Assembly: GCA_958450365.1 (NCBI GenBank) | Contig: CAUEEP010000893.1 | Span: 1 to 64,000, forward strand | Direction of reading: 5' to 3' | From: Mesorhabditis belari | Lineage: Eukaryota > Nematoda > Chromadorea > Rhabditida > Rhabditidae | DNA length: 64,000 nt | Part shown: positions 21,113 through 36,100 of the stretch, piece by piece | How the letters are laid out: each line of letters opens with the position of its first letter | Position numbering within the stretch: the first letter of the stretch is position 1 | Position numbers and translations under genes: made by a program | The notes under the pieces: model-generated | The model's database searches: none | Told to the model about the DNA's origin: nothing | The model's input: only the letters and a program-made list of their open reading frames with translations

Positions 21113-24100
21113 TTAATCGATATCGATAATATCGGGGGTGGGTTTTGGTTTTTTCGGTGATGGGGGATTTCCAGGTCGAGGCGCCGCTCGGGCAAGCGGT
21201 TTGCCGAAGGGTGGACGGCTGGAAATGGAATCAGTGTTGAAGGATTTCGATTATTTTATAGATTTCTCATTATTTCTAGTTGAAGATAGTTATTATGTAC
21301 ACTTCTCACCCCATATTTGAAGATGGTGGACGAGCTGTGCTGATTGGGGGCCGAGTCGGCAGCTGAGGTTTTGCAGGTTTGCTAGGTCCCGGAGCTGACA
21401 AGGCAGTGGCTGGTTTTGCAGCAGCCCGATTCTGTAATAAGATCACGTCTAATCAATCAGCTACTTTTACTCCTCTTTTTCCGTTTTATAATTTTGTATC
21501 TCGTACCTTGTTTGCCCAATCAGAGAGTGCGGCCAGTTGCGCGATGTTTTTGCTAGCGAGAAGGCCCTGGAAATGGTTTTAACAAAAGGAACTCTGGCTA
21601 AACTTCTAAGAGCATGGTCTTACAAATTGGTTTTGATTTGTTTTAAACGAAAACTTTTAATAGAATTATGATCAAATCGATTTTTATAATGTCTGTTATA
21701 CAGATTTCATTGTGCAAAGGTAGTTGGCGAATCTGTAAACGTCTTGACATGTTGAAATTTTACATTGGGGGCTTTTGATGATGCTGAATCGATTGGTGAT
21801 ATTTTTAAACCTCTTGTTTTGATTAGACGATTGATTGAACCGGTTGTCAACAAGAGATGTTTAAATCTCTTGTTATTCTTTATGAAGTCTTGTGGAAATG
21901 GCAGCATAACTCTGAAAGCTTGCTGTTCCTCTTCTGGGATGAAGTTTCCAAAAATATCCTTTATTCTAAATGTTTTGTTGTCATCATTTTATTGTTGCAT
22001 TCTTGTAAAATCAAAATAACAAGAAATCATAGTTTGAAAATATCGCCGATCGATTCAGCATCATCAAAAACCCTCCAGTGTAAAATTTCAACATATTTAC
22101 GAGTTTACAGATTGATCCCCAACTACTTTTGCCCCGATTTCAGTCCTTATGCAACATCAACCCACCCTTAAAACTTCGGCTCTCTGCATCTCGTTTAAAG
22201 CCTGGAACCTCTGCATATCGTTGATCGAAGCTCCAGGGAGAAGCTTGGGTAATTGACTGGTTGAAGGCTTTTGAGACTGACTTGGGCCAATCTTTCTCTG
22301 GGGTATGGCAGAAGTCGGCGACAATAAATTCCTCGGTTTGATCGGTATTTGAGGTCTAGTAACAGTAGCCGGTTTTGCCATTTGTCCGGCTGCAATTTGT
22401 TTCTGCAAAGCCAACATTTTCGCCAGCATATCAGCGGTGGCTTTTGGGGCTGTCGCTGGTTGTTCTGTAGCCGGTTTTTGAGTGATCCCTATTGAACTCC
22501 CAACTTTTGGCCTCTCAACGACCGTGGGTCCGATTTGGATCCTAAATTTTGTCTAGATTAAAGAGTACACTTATAGAGTAATTAAAGAGTCAATATTTCA
22601 CCTCTGAACAGCTGCTGCTGGCTTCGAAACGGTGACTTCTTTTTGCGCAACTTGTCCCGCAGCAACACCGACAATTTGCGGTTTCTTGAGCACAGCTTGT
22701 AACGGTTTACTGAAAAGATTCAATTTTAAGAGTCATTCCTTATTTACCTTGTAGATGGAACCAAATTCGGCATCGATTTATTCACAGTGGTTTGCGCTGA
22801 TTCAATTTTAGTTGTAGTCGAGGTAGATGGGCTGAATGAATTAAAAATAGCTACTTTAGAAGCTTATTCAGATAATTTATGATTTTTTAGTAATGAACCA
22901 ACCTTACAGCACTTCCTAGTGGCTTGAATTTGATTTGTTGAACTGCTTTTGAAACAGGAGCTGGTTGTTGAGGTTTCGAAGTAGCTGTAGATGCAGCAAT
23001 CCTGAAAAGTTTTCGTTTTTTCAAGTTTATATTTCCCTTACTTTGCCAAGAGAGCCATTGTAGAGCTTTGCGTTTTGTCGGGTGAAGCAGTTGAAGGGGA
23101 GGGTCTAAAATCTAACCTATATACAGTCGAACTTTTCTATAACGATTCTAAAAGGTCCTTTAGAATTTGAAATTCTAAAGGGTGCTCCTAACTTCTGCGT
23201 AACTGCTCAATAGGTGCAATCGTTGCCCGCACAGGGCAGCTACACAGAAAATGTGCGGCGCGTTTATCGTTATGAAGAAATTTTCGATCCCTTCGATATC
23301 GTTAAATCGAAGTTCGACTCTATAAGCTCGAAATGTCCGCTTATTTCCGCGGTAGGCAATGGCTGAATGGTTAGCAAGCTGTAGCAAGCAAGCATGGTTA
23401 ACAAGCGAATGGTTAGCAAGCTCGCGGTGCCAAAGGTCAAAGTTTCGAATCCGACTTCGGTCAAGCACTTTGCTTTTTTTAACAAAAGCTCAAATATAAT
23501 AGAAATAACCTTTTAAGTAAAAGAAGGCTTCTAACTTTGCACCGGACTCAACTCGACAAACCACGAGCGGGAAAACCCGGGTTATCCCGCTCCGGCTCCG
23601 GAGTTCTATAGCTTTTACATGACTCTTAGGAAACAACCAAGGTTAGTGAAAACAAGCTGATTTCAATTTAAAACGATAAGAGTATGGCAAGTTTCTCAAA
23701 CAATAAGCACTTTCAATAAAAGTGTTCACTTACTGTGAAAAAACAGAAGAAATCGATTTCGTTGATGATTCAGCAATTGTATTCTGTATCTGCGCCCAAG
23801 CTGTCAATTGACTCATTTGTTCCATGAAATCCATTGGTTTCTTTGCTGGCGGAGGAGCCAAATCAGATTTTGACTTTGCAAGAGTCTGCTGAGAAGCCAA
23901 TGCCATTTCGTGAGCTCGTTTCTGAAAAAAAACTTCATTAGAGTTAAGTTTTAGTTTAGAATGGATTTGGAAAAGAGAATTTACGAGACAAATCGGACGC
24001 GCAATTTCAGGCGCTTGATCTTCAGTCTCCAGGGTATCGAATTCAAATGAACTTTTTTTATTTAAAAGCTAAGACTTTAAGCTATCTAATGATACCAATC

Positions 24101-27100
24101 ACTTATATTTTTCTTTTGAAAAATTGAAAAAACCTTATCGAGACTTAACGAGATAACAAGGAATTGTCTCGCTAAGTCTCGAGAAGGTTTTTAACCCACT
24201 TTTTCAAAAGAAAAATATTAGTCATAGGTATCATTAGATAGCTTAAAATCTTGGCTTTTAAATAAAAAAAAGTTCATTGGAATCCGATATTCTAGAGGCT
24301 AGATCAAGCGCTTGGAGTTGCACGACCCATTTGTCTCGTTAACTCTCGTTAGCCAAGTCTAGTTTAGAATAACCAAATAGCCAACCCGTTTCGCTGCAAG
24401 AAGTATAGCTTCTCTTTCTCTTTGTCGCCTCTCCTCAATATCCAAATCCTCAGCAAATCTTTCTACATCACCATATTCTTCAGTGATTAGTTTGGTGGCT
24501 TGTCGGTTTAGCCAAGACGATAAAGGGGTCGAAGTGTTTTCATCCAAGCTAAAAACATCAATATTTTTGCATCTTACTCATTGTTTAAATGGATAAAATA
24601 TCGATAATATCTAATGAATCATTTGACAACTTTTGGGTAACTATTGAACATTTTGTTGCATGCTTTAAGCCTCCATAACCTCCTTTAAACCCAAACTCAC
24701 TTCACAAAAGAGTTGAGAATATCGGACATTGCTTCTCTCAATTTCGCTGTCCATTTCATTTTCACCGGTTCATCACTGATCACTTCAATTTCCGCATCCT
24801 CTCGCTTTTTCATCTGTTCCTCTTTTTCTCGTCTTACACACGCCTCAAACGCTTTCCAGCATTCTTTCAAGATCTGGCGCTGATCGGCTAATGTGATCCA
24901 TTCACTAAAGCAAAGCCATAATATATTAAATTACTTTTGCCAATTTAATTTCGATAAATTCAATCGCTTAAACAATAGCTATAGATTCAAATTGCTTAAA
25001 CAATTCAATAAACAATTCAATAAACTTTCAATAAACTTTCAATAAACTTTCAATAAACTTTCAATAAACAATTCAATTCCTTTGTCAACTCACTAATCTT
25101 TCGCGAGCATTAACTCGACAATTGTTGAAACAAAGATTGAGAGCTGATTGACGTCATGTTTTTTGTAAACGAGTCGGATCGCTAGTCTGGAAATAAATTA
25201 GAGATTAAAATCCAATAAAAAGTATTAAAGACAAACAGTTACAGTATACTTTCAAAGAATTTTTGTCGAAAATTTCCTACCTCAATGCCCTTGCTACATG
25301 ATAACAAAAAGAGCCGGATCTTGACAAATCGGTCATTGAGATTTCGATGGCATTCTGAAAATGGAGAAAATTGATCTTATTAAAATTTATCTATCTATTT
25401 ACAATACCTCAATGAAATTCCCCTCTTCACCAAGCTCTTTCTTGAAAATTCCATGAAAGAGATGACTGTGCGCTTGTTTCTCTTTCCCGATCTCTAGCAT
25501 CATTTGCGTCATTCGGTAATGAGCTTTCATATGGGGGAAACGATCCAAACAGATCTGAAATAATATATTGTCATTTTTTCTTGTTTCTATAAAATTCCAA
25601 ACCTCGAATCCATTTTTGCACATTTTCCAGAGCTCATCGATCAACTCGACCTTTGAGACCATTTCATCGAGAGGGCCGCGAAGGTCTTCATTACTAAAAA
25701 GTGACATAGTCTAGGAGGTTAGTTAGTGTTTGCAATCGAATTTAGTTTCTATAAATTGTAACTTTTACTTTATTCTAGCCACGGTTGTTTAAAAAACAAT
25801 TTTCCGGGTCAGACAAGGGTTATCGGACCTTTGATACGCACCCCTTCCCTTTGCCATCAGCAATCTAACTTTGAACTCAAATATCTTGGTGTTGGGCTAT
25901 CCAATTTGAATATTCTTGGTATCATTAGATGCGCCAAGTCTTTCTCTGTCCATTGGTACAAAAACTATTTCAATTCAACAGCCCAACACCAAGAAATTTG
26001 AGCTCAAAATTAGATTGCCGATGGGAAAAGGGGCGGGGTTGTGGGACCTCTTATACGCGCACCGCCCCTTTTCCCATCAGCAATCTAACTTTGAGCTCAA
26101 ATATCTTGGTGTTGGGGTGTTCCATTTGAATATTCTTGGTATCATTAGATGCACCAAGTCTTTCTCTGTCCATTGGTACAAAAACTATTTAAATTGGACA
26201 GCCCAACACCAAGAAATTTGAGCTCAAAGTTAGATTGCCAATGGCAAAGGGAGCGGGGGCGTTTCAAATGTCTCACAATCCAAAAAGCTAAAGATTCTAG
26301 TTGTTGAAAAAATATTTAGCTAACAAGAATTGCTGTTTTGCCAAATTTTGTGCTTTCTAGCTTTTATGCTTATCCAAATACAAACCTTTGCTCTCCGCTG
26401 ACCACTTGATCGATCAACTCTTGCACAATATGGTGAGTCTCGGGCAATGTTTTGAATAAAGACGTATTTCCCGTTCGGCACACTCCGTGAGCTTGAATCG
26501 CTTTCAAATACGAGACACAACCGATGAGGATTTCACGGGAATGCGTGTGATCACTGAACGTTTGGAAAAAATTCAACGTCACTTTTACTCGACTCACCTC
26601 TTCAAGTACTTGTACGCGGCGTTGTAGATTTGGTAATGAACCTGGAAATCGTTTTTTTAGTTTAATTAGTTTAATTCCCATTTTCTACCTCGACAGGACC
26701 GATGTTTTTCTGAGCTTTCACGGCGATTTTAGCCGGATAAGCGCTTCCATTCAACTCCAAAGAACAAGCGGACTCGTAAAAGCAATCAAGAACCTAAGAA
26801 ATTTGTTGTTAGCTTTAAATGCATAGATTTTTACCTTTAATATATTCTTCTCGATGCTCTCCTTGGCGGCTAATTTTCCCAAGAACAGAAAGCAAACCCA
26901 GGTGTAGTCAGACTTTTGCTCGGATGGTTGCTCGATCGCCTAATTCAGTAAAATATTGAGAATTGTAAGAGTTTTTGTGATGATTTTCTAATATTCTAAC
27001 ATTCTAATATTTCTAACATTTCAAAATGATTTCCTACGATTCTCAACTTTGTTTCTGAACTGAAATTTTCCGAAAAACGACTCACTAGCAGCTTTAGCAA

Positions 27101-30100
27101 TAAAATGGCTACCGTAACCCAGTGTAGGTAATAAAATCAAATCCTTTTAAGACAAAACTACAATTCCACTTTTCACTCGCCTGTTCAAAAGCGGTGGTCG
27201 CTTGTGCTCGGATCTCAGTCACATCTCGCATCGCTTGACGAGCAAGTGGAGTATTTGATGGTAACTAAAGTTGTTAAATTATTTAGAATACCCTTAGAAT
27301 CTACGATATATTAGGGTTGTCCAGTTCTTGCGTTTTTTAAATTTGTGATTTCTTAAAAACCAGGCAACAGTTTCATCTGAAATTTCTGAATAATCTAGTA
27401 ACCAGTAAACTCTAGTAAACTAGTAAACTAGTAGCCAAAAATTGATAGCGATTGCTTGGTTGAATGGAGAGAATGTGTCTCTAACGTTGATTTGTGTGTG
27501 AATTCTTTGTGGATTCGGTAAGCTTAATGAGTTAATTTGGACTCGTCCGAATTCAAATTAATCTTTTTAGGCGTCCGAACCCGAATCCGAACGTCTGAAT
27601 TTCATATTTTTTTACTAAATTAACTTTTTCCATATGTAATTATTTCACTTTAAGAATCTATAAGTATTGCTATACAAAATGACACCAAAATCATCAAAAT
27701 CCGTCTACTAGTTTTGGAGATACAGGCACGCAAAGTGGCGCGGTCAAGGGTTTAGTTCAGATTCGGATGTAACATACCGTATTCTCTCTAATAGTAGTGC
27801 GCACTACTAATTTTTCAACCCCTCCTGGACCGCAATACTATTAGAGAGTGCACTACTATTAGAGAGAATACGGTATATAAAAGAGCAGTGTCTGTCTGCC
27901 TGTGCTAACATTTTCTCGACTGTGTTTTGACCAATAAAGCTAAAACTTCTTTATATTTTAATTGTGACATTTAAACAGTAATTTTGAAAAAACAAGGCTC
28001 GGTACAACACCCGGGAATCGAACCCGGATCGTGTGGACCGTAGAGAAGCACACTGCTGACTGCGCTATGAGAGACCATGTGCCCACGGAGAAAAATCCGC
28101 TATTAGTCGGGTTTTTCAACTGGTTTGAAATAAATAGATATCTTTTTGGTGCTCACCATTCTCAAAAACCTTGTCAACCGAGTTCCCAATTGGTACAACG
28201 AGTGCCCGTGCTCGAAATGGATGATTCCCTCATCGGGTTTCAGTCTGAAAATTTGCATACTCAAATTAGCATAAGAAAACTGATAAGCTGAATTTCTTTC
28301 TAAGCTGAATAAAAAAGATTTTTAAGACTAGTACTTTCGAATATCAAAATTTCCGATCAAACCTCAATGCGATCCGGAAAGGCAACAACAACCAGCGCCA
28401 ATTCTCCAGCATCTCTCCGTCGCTCATCTGCATTTGCATTTAGGATATTTTTAGAAAAAAATTAGCTATGATTGCTATGATAATATTTTAAATGATAATA
28501 TTTTAAAATCTTTACATTAAACAATCGATAGACGGTTGTATGTGCGAGCATTGCCCAGGCACAATGCGACACCGGATTGCGCTCGTTTCCATGCCCCGAA
28601 GTGAGGAATAAAGTCGCCCATTTCGACGATTCAACGTGATTGCTTTGTCTGAAAAGAATTTTGCACTTTAAATCAATCTACAGTACATATTTTTCTGTTT
28701 TTGCACTTTATCCTTTGATCTCCTGGGTTCTTTTGTGACTAAAACTAGCTATTATGCACCTAAAACTATGCTAAAAGTGCTTTGATTTATCTAATAGAAG
28801 TAGTAATCGGATAGCTAACAAGAGATTCAATTAACCTTTAAAAACTAACCGATAATAATGCAAAGCCACCGTGTAGTACAGTGAAGCCTGTAGAAAGCTT
28901 TCCGAGCAAGATGGAGGTGATTCTCTGAAAGATTTTTGTAGTATTTGTATTGCCCGTGTTTTGACCAATAAAGCTAAAACTTCTTTAGAAAACCTTAGAA
29001 TATATTGTAGTTATGCCAGTTCAAATAAAAAAAATAAAAAAAATAGAGATTGAATGGCCCTACTGGGAGTCGAACCAGGATCGTGTGGGCTAGAGAAAAG
29101 TGCGCTCCCGATTGCGCCAAGGCGATCGCTTGCCGCCCCCAAACATCTAGGTAGGTCTAGCTAGCTAGAAAAACCCGTCGTTAGAGAAAAACCGAATCGA
29201 ACTCGGGTTGTGTGGACTAGAGACAAGTGCACTCTCACTGCGATATCGAAGATAGAGCATGGCCGAGTGGTTAACGCGGGCGTCTCTCGAGCGAACGGAA
29301 GAAAGTAGTCGCTGGTTCGACTCCCCTCGCCGCCAATTCTTTTGCTTTTTGTTGGTATTAGATAATTGAAATATCTTTTATTCCTTACTCTTCTTCTGCC
29401 GATTTTATCCATTTCTGGAATCGCTTGACGATCTCGTTTCTCTCCTCCGATACCTCCAACATGCTGGGTAGTCGATTTTGAATGAGCTCAATGACGTCAT
29501 GACCGAGTTTTTCCTGAAAAAGACAATCGTAATGTTATAATAGAAAGCATGCCATTCTGTTTGTCTGTTTGTGCCCTAGCTACAGTACGCTTAAGTCTCA
29601 AGAGCTCATGATTCAGCAACCGTTTAAACTAAGACTAAACAAGTAAGCAATTTAGTAAAATGGTTTTGATATGACTCTGAAAAAGTCGATTTTGTACTTT
29701 ATCAACAGATCGTTGCATTTTGACAGCTTTATTTACTAACCCGATCATCGTGAGCCGGCAATGGATACGGTAGCGCCAATCCGACAGCCGCCTCTCTCAC
29801 TTCTTTCAACTTTTCTGGTTCCCATTTTGGCGCATTCCCGTGCTCTTCAACATTTCTCCGTTTCTTTGAATATTTTCTAAAAAGATTTAGCATTTAAAAG
29901 ATCTCAAATCTTTTACAAACCCAAACGAACAAGCGAGTAATTGAACCGTTTCTTCGCAAACATTTGCCAACATCCACGAGTTCCGAGATTTCTGGAAGAA
30001 AAACAGTTTTAAAGAATATCCTAACTTACATTCAGACTGAGATTTAGTAAAAGTTTCTTAAAAATTTACCTGTAGCAATTCTCGAACTCCAGGCACACAC

Positions 30101-33100
30101 AAAGCGCTCCATAATTGACTCATGAAGAAGGCAAGGAATTCTCCCTGAACATTGCATTTGATTCTAAAGCTTTGCGAACAAAATTTAATGAGTTTTTTGG
30201 TTTTAGTGACACTTATAAACTCTTCTCCAACCTTATTCTGTGCACAACAAAGCGCTGTTCCAAGCAATTCGTGCGCTTTGATGAGAATCGATAAGGCGCT
30301 TGATGGAAGCTCATCATCGCCTTCACCATGAGATAACATCTCTTCGACAATTTCAACAGTGATTGGACCTAAGTTTGGACTGTGATTTGTGATTACAGAA
30401 CAAGTAACTGACTATGAGCTACATAATCAACTAAAAGGGGCACCAGCAGCTCTCAAATAATCACAAAAAGTTTGTGATTTGTGATTTTGGTTTATTAGTT
30501 AGTTTATGATTTGAGTAACCAAGCCATTATAAGAAGCTGTTTCTAGCATTTCTAGTATTGGTGTCCTTGTTTCATTATCTTATAAAATCAATATCAAATC
30601 ATTCAATAACTTACGGTAGAGGATAGACCTTGAAATTTTCTATAAAAAACCTTTTTGTGGCCTTTGAGTTTCAAGGATTTTAGTTAAGTAATAAGTCATT
30701 GAAGTTGCGATTGAAGTTGCGATTCTTCCACAGAATCTATTTTGATGTTAACAAATAAAAGAAAGGACACAACAAGTTACTCAAAATTCAGGCAACATAT
30801 AGTCAAAATTCCAGCTGAATCCATTCAACTGTTACCACTTTACAATTATTTAAAGATCTAGAGAGAAAAGCGAAATTTCTGCTTAAATTTATTTTGGAAT
30901 GATCTTAGATTTACTTTAAAAGAATTTAAAGTAATGATGAACAGAAGCAGATTGGAGATTCTTTGATGATTTAATATATTGGGTTGGGGAGAATGAGTCG
31001 GCGCCAAACTTTAAAGGGACTTTTTGCACACATAAAGCCTTCTTTAAACATACGTTTGGTTTCATCAAAAGGATCCACTATTTCTCTACAAAATGACTTT
31101 TGAGAGATTCCACAAAGCTTTTCTTTCGTGGAGTTTATGAACTTCCAAACGCAGCTGGTTAAAATGGCAAAGAGTCCGACTCATCATTTGAACAGTTTCT
31201 TTCACATAAACCTTCTTTGGTGTTTATATAAAAAAAGATAGAGCACATTCAATTACTTAAGTTGCCAAATTTGCAGGAAGATCCCACCAATGGTTTTTTC
31301 TAGATCACAGTTTGTAGTTTTTGTGAAAAAATGGCTTTTTCTTGAGCGGAGGCGCTGTTTGAATTTTCTTTTAAATGTCATTTTGTAGAGAATTAGTTAA
31401 CCATTCTACTCATATCAAACGCATATTATTTGACGAAGTCGAATAGAAGTTTTAGACATTTTTTTCATTTTCGGCGACGACTCATTCTCCCCAACCCAAT
31501 ACATTTCATAAGATAAAGATCTCAATATATAGTACTCAACCTAACATGAACCTAAAATGTGCAAATGCTCGACTTTTCCTTTCTCTCACCTTCAATCGAT
31601 CTTGCCACCTCGTAAATCAATTTCCACAACGGCCACCATCCAACAATCTCCGTGATCTGAAGCCTTGTTATTGCAGAAATTTGATCTATAGTAATCTTTC
31701 CTTACCATAGTGATATTAGCTAGCTCATGTCCTAAAGCTGATCTTTCTGTCACTCCCACGTTGCTCCATTCAATCGTTTCCAAATCAAAGACGAGTTCCT
31801 TGACCTTTGAGAGCAAAAATGGTTCAATTGAGCGGTGGAGGGTGAAGAGTCTGAAAGATCAAAGTTTATATACAAGCTAACTAAGCCGGTCGAATTCGAT
31901 GCGACCATTCGACGCAGAATTTTATGCTGGTTCCGAATCATTATAATCCGAATTTATATTCCGTTTATACAATCTGCCAGGAGTTATAGGCGTTTAAAGT
32001 TTCCTTGGGAAAATGTGGTCATTTGGGTCTTAGTGGTCTCCTTACGGGCCCAACTCGATGCAGCTGTGGTACAGCGCTCGTTTCTAGAACGAGACCTCAC
32101 AAATTCGATCCCAGCTGGATCTTTTGCTTTTTTTAAGAAATGCTGACTAATGTTCTTGTATCTTTTCTATTCACCTTGTCGCCAACACCACCGCCTCTTG
32201 ATCTTTGTGCAAAATTCGAAGCGATTCCATCCACAACTCCGTCATAATCCAGATATCCTCCAAATCCAATTGACTGAAATCGACATCTCGAGAGATCACT
32301 TTCACAATCTAAACGGTATAAAGTGAAGATTTTTATTTTTACAGCACTTGTTCATGTTGTCCGGATTCTTTCAATGATCTCAATGAATTGATTCGATGAA
32401 CTCTTTCCACCGCCTCACACGCTCGATCAATGTCCGCCAACGAGAAACCACCTAGAAAAGTTACTGTACATATATACTTAAATAAGTTTCTTGTTTAACA
32501 TTAATATTCTTACAAACTTACCCGTAGACGTATTGATGAAGACCTCGTCGGGCACAAAATCCTGCATGATTTTCAGTTTTTCGAGTCTTGCCTGAAAAGA
32601 GATTGGGCATCTTTTTGTTTTCCTTACTCTGTTTTTTTACAAATTTTCAGCCCGCCTAACCCAACTCCGTTGCCCGAATGAATGTGAAAAACCGCCTTAC
32701 ACACCCGAAATAACGTTCCCGGCTTCCGAGCTAGGCAAGGTACGGATATAAGCTTCTTCCTGCCTGCCAGAAGCTCATAAAAGTGACCAGCCAGGTTGAA
32801 CCACCTTTGTTCTTACTGTTTATTTTCTAGCCAGCCGAAAAACCCGTCTAATGGTGGGTTTTTCTGGCTAGATGTTTTGAAGCGATGCTTTTTGTCGCGT
32901 GATCGCATGGTTGCCTTGGCGCAGTCAGGAGTGCGCTTCTCAGCTCACACGATCCGGGTTCGACCCCCCGAAGTGCCCCTCAATTTTGATTTTGCTCAAA
33001 CGGTGGGTTTTTCTTGCTGAATGTTTGGGGTTGACGCACAGTCATTCAGGAGCGCGCTTGTCTACAGCCCACACGATCCGGGTTATACACGTACTGCCAC

Positions 33101-36100
33101 TCAATTTGAATTTTTGAATTTTTCATTCAAGACTTTAAAAAAAAATTCAATTGTTTTAGCCTGAATACGGCTGAGAAAAAGGTCGTACAGACAAACAGAC
33201 GCTGCTCTTTTACATATAGATTACAGTCACCTTTCCTCCCCTACCTCTTCATTTCCTTTCTTCGCCATTTGCCATCCGAACCTCACCGCCATCTCAATTG
33301 TTGGCCATTTCGCATTTGAGACGAGATACTCTTGACAAAAGCCTTGTGCCTCAAATTCGCCTAAAGAAAGATTTTCAACTTATCAAAGTTTTCATCAAAC
33401 CTAGCTCAAAGAAAAGTAAATGTATCGCTAAATATTCGTCGGTCTCTGAAGAAGGTCCCATTCGGAGGAAACGTCTGAAATTTCTGCTAATCAAAAACTA
33501 GGCAACCCGACCTGTAACACTGAATCCAAATATGGCGCGTTTCTTTTGCCAGACATCCCCTCGATGGACAGAAATCGGTGAGGATTTTTAGTAAACTCGC
33601 TGAAATCCAAAAATCCTCATAAAACTATTGATAATTTTATCACCAAAGCATTGAAATATCGTGTTTCCCTGAGGACTTTTGCTTAGCGCTTCTCTCACTT
33701 CAGTCAGCATTTGATCAGAGTCGAATGGTTGAACATTACCTAACAAAAAGTTTCATTTAAGTCAATTTTCCACAAAGCTAATGTTTTTAAAAAATAGCTT
33801 TCAAACCAACCGGGAGTCGGTGTCCTTGAGCTCCTTTTTGTGCCCGATCGTCGTAGAGGTGGGTATTTGCCTGATTTGAAGCCAACGGCTGCTGGGAACT
33901 AAAGTAATGGAAAATTATCTTACTAATCTTTATCAATTAAAGTTCTAGTATCTAAAAACTATCCACAAATCTTTATCCAACTCACAATATGATCGCTCTC
34001 TTCATTCTCCACGAATCCTTCCTCAATCCCGTCTTCGTCAGCCGTCGATGCCGAATCAATATCCCATTTTCTGGCGGATCTTAAAGTTTTTCTGTTTTTT
34101 TTTTTCTAAAACTTGTCTTTTTACCTTCTAACAATGTCTATTCCTTTTGAATAGATTTTCTTTGGACTTTGAAATTTCTTTGGAATATATTTGGTGGAAG
34201 TCGGCAGCTCTTCAGGGTTCAACTCCTTGTGATCAACCTAAATGGAACAGCTTTTAAACTATAGAGCACTTTATGTGTAATTCAAGTATTACTGTAAGTA
34301 AGTATTCCTCATTTTTACCTCATCAAGAATCTCATCAACACTTTCGACACAATCTAGCATAAAATCGACGGTGTCTACGATGTCGTAGCGCAAACTTCGC
34401 TCCCACCACGGTTGAAAGATTAGGCGTTGACGGGCTAACTGAAAAAGTGGATGCGTGGTGCAGTGGATAGAGGGCTAGAGTACGGAGTGGCGGCTCAAGG
34501 GTTCGAATCCGCTCGTTGCTTCTCTTTTTTGAAAATCTATTCTGGTTTGAGGGATACTTTAATAAAGATTATTTCGGTTGTTTATTCAAATCATTCACAG
34601 ATTCACCAATTAGATATTTGAACAGCGTAAAACTCTGATGTGATGGCTCATTCGATTTAGTGAGCTGAGTCTGTTGAGCATTTCTTGTGAGTAAATTTTC
34701 GTTACTGTCTAATGAATGAATACTATTTTTACTTTCTTCGCTACTATCTTGAGGCTTTTACCTAGAAAAAAAAACAGTCTTAAAGCACTCACCGATGAGT
34801 GTGCCTCAATCCGATCGAACAGATCACAGAAAAGAGTCGCCACGGTGATTAGGCTAAAAATTTACAATACAATCGATGATTCAAAATTTGATCTGTAGTG
34901 ATTTCCCTATTCTCCTTTCCCTATCCTCCTTTCCCTGTCTTCCTTTCCCTATGCCTTACTCCATTTCCTCATCGATCTCCAATTGAATATCTTCTGGTTG
35001 CTCAGAGATTTTCCACTTTTCTTTTTCTTTTCTCCTCTTCTCGAAAACTTTCTCTTTTGCAGTTTGCAAGCGTGTTTCCATCTAGAATTTAAAACTTTCA
35101 ATCAAATATTGTTCAATTTACCGCATCCAAAAGTCTTTGCTCAATCCGAACATCGCTCAACTCGTCATTCTCGAAAATTTGATTGTGTTGTTTTCTGAAA
35201 ATTTATTGATCTATCATTTTTTTTCAAATAAAAACCTATAAAACTCGTCTTCGCTTGCGATTTTTCGGCGAATAAAATGCGCCTTGACGTTTTTTGGATC
35301 GACCATCAAAATGTCTCGACAAATTCGGAGACAAGCTAGAAAAGGCGAATTTTAAATTGATTACTAAATAACTGATTGAAATCAATTACAAATCTGAATC
35401 TATATTGTGTGAATAAGGAAATTTTTGTGCCAACTTACCACTGTAATATCCAAGGAGATAGTTGGTGCTCAAGTAGGCATCGATTCCCTCGGGCGTTTGA
35501 ACCTCAAAGGCTACGGTAAAGATTTTCAATAGAGTACGGTATTTATTAACTAGCGTATTCTCTCTAATAGAGTAATGCACCCTGAGCGTCGCCTAAATTC
35601 TCGAGATTCTCGAAATTCTCGAAATCTCGAGAGCCGCTTATCAGAACCTATCGATGTGGGATCGGAAAATGTAGCTGACGATGAGATCTAGTGCGGGATT
35701 TGAGTGTTGAGCTTCTGCAAAAGCTTGGAAACCGTAAAATAGTCACCGACTCGGCTCGCCGGGGTGCACTACTATTAGAGAAAATACGGGATCTAGAATT
35801 ATCCCGAAAGCATTTGTCTAAGCTAGGATCTGGCTAACCCTTACCCTGGTCCTGGTCTGACTTTCAGCCCTTGAAACCCTACTGGAATATCCATAATCCT
35901 AATCTTTATCTATATCTTTATCGATCTATAACTTTTATCTATCTTTTACAATTGATAAGTGAATACCTTCTCAAAGCAATTCAACGCCATATCTAAATCG
36001 CCTTTCTCGAACATTTTCATTCCAACAACGAACCACAACTTCGTGTCCTTTGGAAACACGTTCAGCACCTGAATTGGATTGTTTTATTATTAATTTTCAT

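Noticed and set aside
22157..22429. A separate small gene on the minus strand (KMLALQKQIAAGQ...)
   Set aside because: It continues in frame through splice sites into the proline/lysine-rich C-terminal exons of the CABIN1-like gene.
29256..29345. A functional Ser/Leu tRNA gene
   Set aside because: A and B boxes are excellent, but the T stem and acceptor stem do not pair, so I keep it as tRNA-like.
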